Assembly (NCBI GenBank): GCA_964588525.1
Contig: CAZPQC010000155.1
Coordinates: 1 to 8,479, forward strand
Length of the DNA stretch: 8,479 nucleotides
Source: JAFGQJ01 sp964588525
GTDB lineage: Bacteria; Spirochaetota; Spirochaetia; SZUA-6; DRHE01
Reading direction: 5' to 3'
Below are positions 1 through 6,237 of the stretch, piece after piece. Each line of letters begins with the position of its first letter. Within the stretch, counting starts at the first letter, position 1. Below the pieces are notes generated by a model. The model searched no databases. It was not told where the DNA came from and worked only from the letters and a program-made list of their open reading frames with translations. Both the position numbers and the translations under genes were made by a program.

Positions 1-85
1 TCCGGGTCATCGGCAGATGGCGGAACACCGGCAGACGCTCAGTCCGGCTCCCCGGCGCCTTGGCATTTGCCCCGCTCGTATCTGC

Positions 86-113
86 TTGACAGACCCGTAC
101 GTTGATATAAGAT
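86..113 (+). promoter_or_regulatory. Sigma70-type promoter of the BMP lipoprotein gene
   Basis: A perfect -35 hexamer TTGACA (86-91) is followed after 16 bp by TAAGAT (108-113), a 4/6 match to TATAAT. Transcription would start near 120, giving a leader of about 30 nt that ends in the ribosome binding site at 142-147. The -35 is strong. The -10 is only fair, and an overlapping TATAAG at 106-111 would leave a 14-bp spacer that is too short. An own promoter here means the lipoprotein gene need not be read from anything upstream. Confidence 0.6.
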
Positions 114-151
114 GGGACCTGTCAAATCCTAACAAATCCACGGAGGGAGCT

Positions 152-1333
152 ATGAAAGTTTCGAAGAAGGTGCTGGCAGTGTTGGTTGTCTGCCTGCTTG
201 CGGCGGCCGTTGTACTGGTCGGCTGCAAGAAGAAGGAAGAGGTTGAAGAGGCCAAGACGATCAAGGCGGGTTTCATCTACGTCGGTCCGGTGGGGGACTA
301 CGGCTGGTCCCACGCCCACGACGTAGGACGCAAGTACGCGGAGGAGAAACTGGACTGGTTGGAGACGGTGTATGTGGAATCCGTCCCCGAGGGGGACGCG
401 GCCCGAATCATCGACAGGCTGGTCGTGGAGGAGAACTGCGACGTGGTCTTCACCACCAGTTTCGGCTACATGGATGATACGGTGGCAGCAGGGGCCAAGC
501 ACCCGGACCAGCTGTTCATGCACTGCTCAGGGTTCAAGAACGCGGAGAACGTGGGAACCTACTTCGCCGAGCTGTACCAGATGTATTACCTCAACGGTAT
601 GATGGCCGGTGCTTTGACCAAGAGCGACAAGATCGGTTATGTGGGGGCTTTCCCCACTCCCGAGGTCGTGCGCCATATCGACGCCTATGCCCTGGGCGTG
701 AAGGCCACCAATCCGGATGCGCGAGTGCACGTACGCTGGATCTTCTCCTGGTACGATCCGGCAAAAGCCCGGGAAGCCGCTGAAGCCCTGGTAGCGGACG
801 GCATCGATTGCCTTGCCTTTACCGAGGACTCGCCGTCAGTGATCGAGGTCGGCCAGGAGCATATGGAGAAGGCAGAGGAGGTCTACACCTTCAGCCACTA
901 CAGCCCCATGGAAGCCTTCGGTTCGGATTCCGTGGTTTCCGGACAGCTGGTCGACTGGGGTATAATGTACGAGAAGATCCTCAACGATATCTACAACGGC
1001 ACCTGGAGCAACGAGGATCTCTGGTGGCTGGCCAAAGAGAAGGCGGCCCTCCTGGGGGGCAGCCTGGATCATGAGATCAATCCCAAGTTCGTGGATGGTC
1101 TGAAAGCCGTGTCCGTCGCGACCCCGGATCTGGGTACGATGAACGTCTACGACCTGGTCATGAAGCGCTACGAGCAGATGAAACAGGGCAGGGATGTCTT
1201 CGATCCCTTCGTCGGCCCGATCTCCGACAACAAGGGAACGGTTCGGATCGCCGACGGAGCTATGGGCAGCAAGGGCGAGCTGCTCAGCATCGACTACTAC
1301 GTGGACAACATCGTGGGGGACGTACCCAAATAG
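152..1333 (+). CDS. BMP-family substrate-binding lipoprotein (nucleoside/purine-type ABC transporter component)
   Basis: This 393-residue protein is a secreted, lipid-anchored solute-binding protein of the basic membrane protein (BMP/PnrA-like, COG1744-type) family, whose characterised members bind nucleosides or related purines for ABC import. A lysine-rich start and a hydrophobic stretch (residues 7-23) lead to the lipobox LVGC, so Cys25 should be the lipidated first residue of the mature protein; a charged tether follows. The mature N-terminus carries the family hallmark YVGPVGDYGWSHAHD (residues 43-57), and the C-terminus has the usual DNKGTVRIADG segment. The open frame extends upstream to position 17, but the ATG at 152 is the right start: GGAGGG lies 4 nt upstream (142-147) and only this start gives a signal peptide. 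No permease or ATPase gene follows; the next gene is convergent and unrelated. The ligand is inferred from the family only; other small ligands are possible. Confidence 0.93.
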   Translation: MKVSKKVLAVLVVCLLAAAVVLVGCKKKEEVEEAKTIKAGFIYVGPVGDYGWSHAHDVGRKYAEEKLDWLETVYVESVPEGDAARIIDRLVVEENCDVVFTTSFGYMDDTVAAGAKHPDQLFMHCSGFKNAENVGTYFAELYQMYYLNGMMAGALTKSDKIGYVGAFPTPEVVRHIDAYALGVKATNPDARVHVRWIFSWYDPAKAREAAEALVADGIDCLAFTEDSPSVIEVGQEHMEKAEEVYTFSHYSPMEAFGSDSVVSGQLVDWGIMYEKILNDIYNGTWSNEDLWWLAKEKAALLGGSLDHEINPKFVDGLKAVSVATPDLGTMNVYDLVMKRYEQMKQGRDVFDPFVGPISDNKGTVRIADGAMGSKGELLSIDYYVDNIVGDVPK

Positions 1334-1376
1334 CCAAGTAGGTGGTTAGCGAAGTATAAGCGATACTGCATCGATT

Positions 1377-1775
1377 CTATCTGTCAAGCACCGCGATCCC
1401 GGGATACAGCGAGTAGGCTCGATCGAAGGTGAGAATGGTTGATATGCCGTAGCGTTCCATAACGGCTATGTGAAGGGCATCCCGGGCTGAGAGCGAGGTG
1501 TAGCCGAGTACGATATTCTTGGCCCTTTCAGTGTCCTCCTGCTCGATTGGGTAGACCTGGTCCGCAATTTTCAAAATCACTTCGAAGGCGGGCTGGACGG
1601 CATCTCTGCGGTTGATGGCAACGTAGCGGTGAATGATCTCCTGCAGGACCTCGGCATCCGTGACCAGCCGTTCACCCGCCGCAATGCTTTGTTCCAGGAT
1701 TCTTCTGGCGTCGATCTTGTGGGGATGAGCAGCCCCTACCAGGTACATGGGGATATTGGAGTCGAGGAAAATCAT
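1377..1775 (-). CDS. vapC: PIN-domain ribonuclease toxin (VapC-like)
   Basis: A 132-residue PIN-domain protein, the usual length for VapC toxins, which are Mg-dependent ribonucleases that cut specific RNAs (often tRNA or rRNA) and stop growth when the antitoxin is lost. The four acidic residues expected for metal binding are visible: Asp5 in LDSN, Glu46 in LQEII, Asp99 in ARDALHIA and Asp118 in TFDRAY. The catalytic set therefore looks intact and the gene is probably functional. Its ATG overlaps the stop codon of the antitoxin gene in an ATGA (1772-1775), so translation is likely coupled; a GGGG about 4 nt upstream of the ATG could serve as a weak ribosome binding site. It ends in TAG, 43 bp from the convergent lipoprotein gene. 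The family is clear; the RNA target cannot be read from sequence. Confidence 0.88.
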   Translation of the reverse strand: MIFLDSNIPMYLVGAAHPHKIDARRILEQSIAAGERLVTDAEVLQEIIHRYVAINRRDAVQPAFEVILKIADQVYPIEQEDTERAKNIVLGYTSLSARDALHIAVMERYGISTILTFDRAYSLYPGIAVLDR

Positions 1776-2020
1776 TGGGCCCCGTACCCCGATTCGATTT
1801 CTCCGAGCAGCTGGTCTATGTCGGCGGTGGGAAAATCATAGTGTATCGCCGTACGGACAGCTTCGAGCTTGCGTTGAGCATCGAGTCGCGGTTGCGCTTG
1901 TCGGACTGAGCGAAGAGCCCGCCGAACCCATTCGGCCACGGAGACCTTTTCCCGGCGGGCAAGCGCCTGTATCTCCCGCAGCTCGTCGTCTTCGATTATC
2001 ACCTGCAGTCTCTTACTCAT
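1772..2020 (-). CDS. vapB: Ribbon-helix-helix antitoxin (VapB-like)
   Basis: This 82-residue protein is the first gene of the cassette and should neutralise the PIN toxin. Residues 3-37 fit a ribbon-helix-helix DNA-binding domain: a short strand (KRLQVII), then two helices joined by the KVSVAEWVRRAL turn. The C-terminal part (about residues 48-82, acidic with hydrophobics such as YDF and LLGEIE) is the expected toxin-wrapping segment. RHH antitoxins of this type dimerise on palindromes and repress their own promoter; the 22-bp inverted repeat at 2034-2055 is the obvious operator. No Shine-Dalgarno sequence is visible before the ATG (2020-2018), and the best promoter would place the transcript start at or next to the ATG, so it may be read from a leaderless mRNA. 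Confidence 0.83.
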   Translation of the reverse strand: MSKRLQVIIEDDELREIQALARREKVSVAEWVRRALRSVRQAQPRLDAQRKLEAVRTAIHYDFPTADIDQLLGEIESGYGAQ

Positions 2021-2026
2021 ATAGGT

Positions 2027-2055
2027 AGTCTAATTGACTGTGTATATACAGTCAA
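2027..2055 (-). promoter_or_regulatory. Probable promoter of the toxin-antitoxin operon
   Basis: Read on the minus strand, TTGACT (2055-2050, 5/6 match to the -35 consensus) is separated by 17 bp from TAGACT (2032-2027, 4/6 match to the -10). The start site would fall about 2020, which is the A of the antitoxin ATG. The -35 box is one arm of the palindrome at 2034-2055, so a bound repressor would block it. A second option is TATACA (2045-2040) as -10 with TTATAA upstream, giving a leader of about 13 nt. Confidence 0.45.
2034..2055. repeat. 22-bp near-perfect palindrome, likely antitoxin operator
   Basis: The arms TTGACTGT (2034-2041) and ACAGTCAA (2048-2055) are exact reverse complements around the 6-bp centre GTATAT. 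Only the outer pair of that centre fails to match, so 10 of 11 base pairs are symmetric. It sits 14 bp upstream of the antitoxin start and covers the -35 region of the toxin-antitoxin promoter. It also overlaps the -35 position of the facing kinase-operon promoter. Autoregulating RHH antitoxins typically bind such sites, which is the inferred role. Confidence 0.7.
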
Positions 2056-2069
2056 GATGTAGTTATAAT
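2041..2069 (+). promoter_or_regulatory. Probable promoter of the hybrid kinase operon
   Basis: A perfect TATAAT lies at 2064-2069. A poor -35 (TGTATA, 2041-2046, 3/6 match) is found at 17 bp spacing, inside the palindrome. Transcription would begin near 2076, leaving an untranslated leader of about 140 nt before the GTG at 2216. The remainder of 2070-2215 is AT-rich with a run of eight T at 2132-2139; I see no further gene or clear structure in it. Confidence 0.4.
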
Positions 2070-2204
2070 AGCGTAAAATTCGAACTCATTCGCCTGGCGC
2101 ACGTTTGATATGCCGGAGAACATGGTGTACGTTTTTTTTAGAATCTCGATGTTTCGATTTCTTTGAGCAGGTAAAAGGTCTCCCTGCCGATTATAGTAAC
2201 AGCC

Positions 2205-2210
2205 AGAGGT
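2205..2210 (+). promoter_or_regulatory. Ribosome binding site fixing the GTG start of the kinase
   Basis: AGAGGT lies 5 nt before the GTG at 2216. An in-frame TAA at 2210-2212 rules out any longer N-terminus, and the receiver fold begins at residue 3, so the GTG is the only start that keeps the domain whole. Confidence 0.7.
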
Positions 2211-2215
2211 AAAGA

Positions 2216-4168
2216 GTGTTCGAAGTTCTTGTTGTCGACAACCAGCCGCTTATTCGGGAGTATGTATCGACCCTGCTCAGCAAGGAGGGCTACAAAGTCC
2301 TGTGCGCGGAGGATGGGCTGGCAGCGATCGATATTCTGCATACCGCTTCTCCAAAGGTGATCTTCGTCGACCTGATCATGCCCAACATCGACGGACAGAC
2401 CTTCTGCCGGATCGTCCGCCGCATGCCGGAGCACAAGGATTGTTTCCTGGTCGTGCTGTCGGCGATAGCCGCGGAGAGTACGAATCCAGCAAAAGACTGC
2501 AAAGCCAATGCCTACATCGCCAAGGGACCCTTCAAGAAAATGCGTTCCCATATTCTCGATGTTTTGGAACTGGCAGAGCAAAGCGATTTCGCGGCGGTCG
2601 AAACCGAGATCAGGGGTTTGGAGGCTATCCACGCTCGGGAAATCACCGAAGAATTGCTGTTGTTGAAGCAGCATTTCGAAGTGGTCCTGGCCAGCATGAG
2701 CGAAGGGATTCTGGAGATCAACAAGCAAGGCAGAATCGTGTACGCAAATGCCGCCGCCATCGAAATCACCGAGTTGGCCGAAGAACGGCTGCTCTCCTCG
2801 AGGTTTCTCGAGCTTTTTCAGGAGGGTGCCCGGGACAGCGTTGCCTCCTATCTCGGGGAAGTGGCCGCCTCCGAGGACGGCACATCCTCGCCCGGGATTG
2901 AAATTCAGTTGAGAGACAAGGAGCTGGAGCTGCGGGTGTATCCGATCCGGGACGAGGGGGAAAAATCGATCGCCCTTCTGATGGATATCACGGAAAGGAG
3001 ACGCTTCGAGGATCACCTGCGACGCTCCCAGCGTCTCGAATCGGTCGGTACCCTGGCGGCCGGAGTCGCTCATGATTTCAACAATCTGCTGACGGTCATC
3101 CAGGGAAATACCGACATCATGGCCATGGACCTCCAGCAGACCCATCCCCACTTTGAGCGGCTCAGGGAGATACTGCGCCAGGTACAGAGCGCAAAGCGAC
3201 TGACCGGTCAGTTGCTCGGCTATGCCCGCAAAGGGAGGTTCGAGGTTCGCCTGCTCGATATAAACCAAATCATCCGGGAGACCGCGGAAACCTTCGGACG
3301 GACCCGCAAGGAAATCTCGATTCATGTGGAGCTGGATCCCAAGCTCGAAATTTTCGAGGGCGACGCCGGCCAGATCGAGCAGTTGGTCCTGAATCTTCTA
3401 CTAAACGCGGGAGACGCGATGCCCGGTCAGGGTACCCTCGACATACAAACGCGCAATGTGAATCACGAGGAAATTTCAGGGAATATCTTCACACCGAAAG
3501 AGGGCACCTACGTCATGATCGCGGTTCACGATACCGGTGTCGGAATGGACCCGGAAACCCGAGAGCGCATCTTCGAGCCGTTTTTCACGACAAAGCAGAT
3601 GGGCCGAGGCACGGGTTTGGGCCTGGCATCCGTGTACGGAGCGGTAAAGGGGCATGGTGGATACATCGACGTGGAATCCGAGATCGGCAGGGGAACCACC
3701 TTCCGAATCTATCTGCCGGTGAAGCGATCGGCGAACGCAAAGGTTTCGGCAGACCTGCAACAAGATGAGCTCGATTCTCCTGAGCCGCAGAGACGCGGCA
3801 CGATTCTCCTGGTCGACGACGAGCAGGCGGTGCTGAAGGTGGCTGCCGAGATCCTGCATAAGCTGCGCTTTGATGTACTGGCCGCCGAAAGCGGCAGAGA
3901 GGCGCTGCGGTTGTTCCATGAGAACCGTAAAGACATCGTGCTGGTGATCCTAGACATAGTGATGCCGGGGATGGGAGGCAGCGAGGTGTACAGGGAGCTG
4001 CGAAACCTCATGCCGGATGTGAAGGTTCTGCTCTGCAGCGGTTACAGCATCCAGGGAGAGGCGGACCGCCTGATCGGCAACGGGGCCAGCGGTTTCATCC
4101 AGAAACCGTTCAGCCTGAGCAGCCTGGAACAGAGCATCAACGAAGTTCTGCAGCCCGGGGACGACTGA
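2216..4168 (+). CDS. Hybrid sensor histidine kinase, REC-PAS-HisKA-HATPase-REC
   Basis: A 650-residue cytoplasmic kinase with no signal peptide or membrane segment, so it senses an internal cue or takes phosphoryl groups from another kinase. Domains in order: receiver 1 (residues 3-118; acidic Asp8, phospho-acceptor Asp52 in FVDLIMP, Ser82, Lys103); a linker helix; PAS sensor (about 150-260, ending DITERRR); HisKA with the phospho-histidine His286 in AAGVAHDFNNLL; HATPase_c with N-box Asn397, G1 box DTGVGM (Asp439), F-box FEPFF (from 453) and G2 box GRGTGLGL (463-470); receiver 2 (about 527-645; Asp534/Asp535, phospho-acceptor Asp580 in ILDIVMP, Lys630 in QKPF). All key residues are present, so both receivers and the kinase look active. 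It is the first gene of an operon; the next gene, an Hpt protein, starts 1 nt after its stop codon, so receiver 2 to Hpt transfer is the likely route. The PAS ligand is unknown. Confidence 0.95.
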   Translation: MFEVLVVDNQPLIREYVSTLLSKEGYKVLCAEDGLAAIDILHTASPKVIFVDLIMPNIDGQTFCRIVRRMPEHKDCFLVVLSAIAAESTNPAKDCKANAYIAKGPFKKMRSHILDVLELAEQSDFAAVETEIRGLEAIHAREITEELLLLKQHFEVVLASMSEGILEINKQGRIVYANAAAIEITELAEERLLSSRFLELFQEGARDSVASYLGEVAASEDGTSSPGIEIQLRDKELELRVYPIRDEGEKSIALLMDITERRRFEDHLRRSQRLESVGTLAAGVAHDFNNLLTVIQGNTDIMAMDLQQTHPHFERLREILRQVQSAKRLTGQLLGYARKGRFEVRLLDINQIIRETAETFGRTRKEISIHVELDPKLEIFEGDAGQIEQLVLNLLLNAGDAMPGQGTLDIQTRNVNHEEISGNIFTPKEGTYVMIAVHDTGVGMDPETRERIFEPFFTTKQMGRGTGLGLASVYGAVKGHGGYIDVESEIGRGTTFRIYLPVKRSANAKVSADLQQDELDSPEPQRRGTILLVDDEQAVLKVAAEILHKLRFDVLAAESGREALRLFHENRKDIVLVILDIVMPGMGGSEVYRELRNLMPDVKVLLCSGYSIQGEADRLIGNGASGFIQKPFSLSSLEQSINEVLQPGDD

Positions 4169-4169
4169 T

Positions 4170-4493
4170 ATGGACATCGCCACCCTGGCGGAGGAGCTCG
4201 GTCTGGAGGTGCAGGACGTGCTTCGGCTGATCCGGACGTTCCTGGATTCCACGGAGCAGGATCTTGTCCTGCTCGGTCAAGCTTTCTCCGACAAGGATGC
4301 GGAGCAGCTGCGTGCGGCCGCTCACCATATAAAGGGAGCCGCCGGCAACCTGGAGTTGAGTGAGATCGCCGAAGCGGCACTGGCGATCGAGGAGAAGGCG
4401 CGTCGCGGGATCATCGAAGATCCGACCGCTCCGATCAAACTGATTCGCAGCCGTTTGGATTCGATTCGAGCCCAACTGTCACCCGACGGATAG
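4170..4493 (+). CDS. Stand-alone Hpt (histidine phosphotransfer) protein
   Basis: A 107-residue all-helical phosphotransfer protein, the usual size for a single Hpt domain. The motif AAHHIKGAAGNL (residues 50-61) matches the H-x-[IL]-K-G phosphorylation helix seen in Hpt domains such as that of ArcB, making His52 the likely phospho-histidine and Lys55/Gly56 the conserved neighbours. It has no ATP-binding part and must receive its phosphoryl group from a receiver, most simply receiver 2 of the kinase immediately upstream. The ATG at 4170 is 1 nt past the kinase stop TGA (4166-4168), so the two are probably translated together and made in related amounts. The final receiver it feeds is not encoded with it. 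The next gene begins 4 nt after its stop. Confidence 0.9.
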   Translation: MDIATLAEELGLEVQDVLRLIRTFLDSTEQDLVLLGQAFSDKDAEQLRAAAHHIKGAAGNLELSEIAEAALAIEEKARRGIIEDPTAPIKLIRSRLDSIRAQLSPDG

Positions 4494-4497
4494 AACC

Positions 4498-6237
4498 ATG
4501 GCTGTAGCGATATCCCGTAGAGAGATCGAAAAAGAGGCGGATGACAACATAGCTCTGGGCCGGCTTCTGCGCAAAGAGCGGGACGAACTGAAGAAAAAAG
4601 CGGTGGACCGGGTCCTGGCTACGGATCTTCGCATTCCCCAGAAGATCGAGAAGATCCGGGAGATCGATGAGAAACAAGAAGCCCAGGAGATCGAGCGGGT
4701 CGTCCAACGGGCCTACCTCCAGGCTGTGCGCCGGCAGTTCGTCAGGATTCGCGATTCCGTCAAAGCGCCTCAGAAGGACATCCCCTATCTCGGCTATATG
4801 CTGAGGGAACGGAGGCGGATCGGCGATTTCGGCCGTAAAACCCATGTTCTGGAAACACCGTTTCTCCCGCCGGGTATTCGGACAAACCGGGAGCTGCGCA
4901 ATTTTTTCGTTCGGGATCTCCAGAACTGGTCGGCGGAGATATCCCACCGGCTGGACCTGATCACCGAGCACGGCTGGCTGCACCTTACCCCCCTGCAGTA
5001 CAACCTGGTTGTTTTGCTCAAATCCTTGGCCGACAAATGCCTGTCTTTTGATTTCATCCATCTCAACTACCGGGACCGAAACCTGATCGACAAGATGAAG
5101 CGGATCGAATGCCTGTTCCTCATGATGCACTACCGGCCGGAGTACGTGGAGATCATCCTCGATTCTATTCTGACGGTCTACAGGAAACAGGGTAAGAAAG
5201 AGGAGGAAGGAAAGGAGACCCTGGACCTTGCCGTTCGTATATTGAGGGAGGATGTCACCCTTCCTTCCCTGTACAACTGCATCCTCGGCCTCAATATGGT
5301 GAAGCATCGGTGCTTTCTCAACCTGGGGGAGTTGATGCGGCCCGGACTGGGTGATGCTGTGAGCACGCGGGATTTCAACTGCAGTCTCGAGGTGAGACTG
5401 CGCATCGATGCCTACGTGCACAACTCACTCGATTCCATCAAGAAGCTTCACAGTCAGTTGCACGAGGTCCGCCGATTGAACAGCTATCTGCACTACGACG
5501 AGCAGGGCCTGGTGGATTCGAGCAACTTGAGCCGCTTGTACGGAAAGGCAGTCCCCGAAGATGAAGGGGACTTCCAGACGGATCAGCGTAACGTGCTGCT
5601 GTTCGCCCAGCGACTATTCGAAGCTTTTTACACAACCTTCCTTTCGTTCTTGAACGGCAAGGTGCAGATCGGCGGGATCGGCCGGACCGCGATTTTTTCC
5701 CGTCCCTTCTACGAGATCGAGATGGCCAGGCTGGCAGCGATTATCGACCGGCTGAAAAAAGGCCCGTTCCATTTCGGCAATTTCCCCCTGTCCCAGTACC
5801 TGCAGGTCAAGGAGGCCAAGATCGGTGCGATCGGGAATGAAATGGAGCTGATTCAGATTGTCGACGACGGCATTGCCTCTCTGGCTGATCTTGGTAAGAG
5901 CCTGGCCAGGGTGCTGGGCTCGAGCACGGGAAAACTCAACGATCAGCCGGAGCAACCCCTGGAACCTGTGATCTTTCAAGGCAAGCCGTATTCCATACCT
6001 CATGCCGAGAGCCGCATCCGGGATCGAACCTACCTGGAAGGCAAGACGGTTTCCGAGGCCCTGGCTGATGCGGTATCTCTCTGCTTCACCATGGGTATGC
6101 TCTTCAGGGATCGCTTCGTTTTCTTTGTTTTGGGCAGTGCCAGGAGATACGAAACGGAGCTTCAAGCTCAGCTGCGGCTTATGAAAAATCTGCTCGATCC
6201 CGAACATTATCGGGAGATTCTGTCCCGATATCAGTAA
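4498..6237 (+). CDS. Conserved hypothetical protein, possibly a spirochaete-specific DUF5312-type family
   Basis: A 579-residue protein with no domain I can assign with confidence. In size and general style it resembles a spirochaete-restricted family that I recall as DUF5312; this is memory, not a search. It has no signal peptide and no clear membrane span. Residues 1-75 are highly charged and helical (many E/K/R), probably a coiled coil. The middle and C-terminal parts are mixed helical with aromatic patches such as FEAFYTTFLSFLNGKV (about 377-392), and a more hydrophobic stretch, LCFTMGMLFRDRFVFFVLG, lies near residues 530-548. The ATG is 4 nt after the Hpt stop, in the same operon, with only a weak purine-rich stretch (ACGGATAGA) before it. 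Its place as third gene of a phosphorelay operon suggests a role in the signalling output, but no catalytic motif supports a particular activity. The 3' end overlaps the convergent gene by 7 bp. Confidence 0.85.
   Translation: MAVAISRREIEKEADDNIALGRLLRKERDELKKKAVDRVLATDLRIPQKIEKIREIDEKQEAQEIERVVQRAYLQAVRRQFVRIRDSVKAPQKDIPYLGYMLRERRRIGDFGRKTHVLETPFLPPGIRTNRELRNFFVRDLQNWSAEISHRLDLITEHGWLHLTPLQYNLVVLLKSLADKCLSFDFIHLNYRDRNLIDKMKRIECLFLMMHYRPEYVEIILDSILTVYRKQGKKEEEGKETLDLAVRILREDVTLPSLYNCILGLNMVKHRCFLNLGELMRPGLGDAVSTRDFNCSLEVRLRIDAYVHNSLDSIKKLHSQLHEVRRLNSYLHYDEQGLVDSSNLSRLYGKAVPEDEGDFQTDQRNVLLFAQRLFEAFYTTFLSFLNGKVQIGGIGRTAIFSRPFYEIEMARLAAIIDRLKKGPFHFGNFPLSQYLQVKEAKIGAIGNEMELIQIVDDGIASLADLGKSLARVLGSSTGKLNDQPEQPLEPVIFQGKPYSIPHAESRIRDRTYLEGKTVSEALADAVSLCFTMGMLFRDRFVFFVLGSARRYETELQAQLRLMKNLLDPEHYREILSRYQ
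6208..6230. repeat. 8-bp perfect hairpin at the convergent gene junction
   Basis: TATCGGGA (6208-6215) and TCCCGATA (6223-6230) are exact reverse complements with a 7-nt loop. On the plus strand the hairpin is inside the last codons of the 579-residue gene. On the minus strand it begins directly after the stop codon of the pseudo-receiver gene (TGA, 6233-6231). There is no T-run on either side, so it is not a standard intrinsic terminator. It could pause polymerase or protect 3' ends of both transcripts; that is inference. Confidence 0.5.

Noticed and set aside
1..105. Possible C-terminal end of an upstream gene (frame 1 is open to a stop at 103-105, frame 3 to 87-89).
   Set aside because: Too short, with no recognisable motif, so neither frame can be supported.
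17..151. Upstream extension of the lipoprotein reading frame to an ATG at 17.
   Set aside because: It would bury the signal peptide and lipobox inside the protein, and it lies over a good promoter; the ATG at 152 has a strong ribosome binding site.
1353..1367. AGTAT/ATACT hairpin with 5-nt loop between the convergent lipoprotein and toxin genes, considered as a terminator.
   Set aside because: Only 5 A/T-rich base pairs and no T-run on either strand.
1377..2055. Insertion sequence or integron-type ends around the toxin-antitoxin cassette.
   Set aside because: No terminal inverted repeats, target-site duplication or transposase; the only repeat is the operator-like palindrome.
2192..2197. 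TATAGT just upstream of the kinase start as its -10 box.
   Set aside because: No acceptable -35 at 16-18 bp, and the transcript would begin at or inside the ribosome binding site.
2138..3325. Long 395-residue open frame on the minus strand, opposite the kinase gene.
   Set aside because: It is a mirror of the high-GC codon pattern of the kinase gene, which has unmistakable domains; the minus-strand product has no recognisable features.
4435..5421. Long 328-residue minus-strand open frame, opposite the 579-residue gene.
   Set aside because: Shadow frame: the plus-strand gene fits the operon and has natural protein composition, while the minus-strand product has no motif or ribosome binding site.
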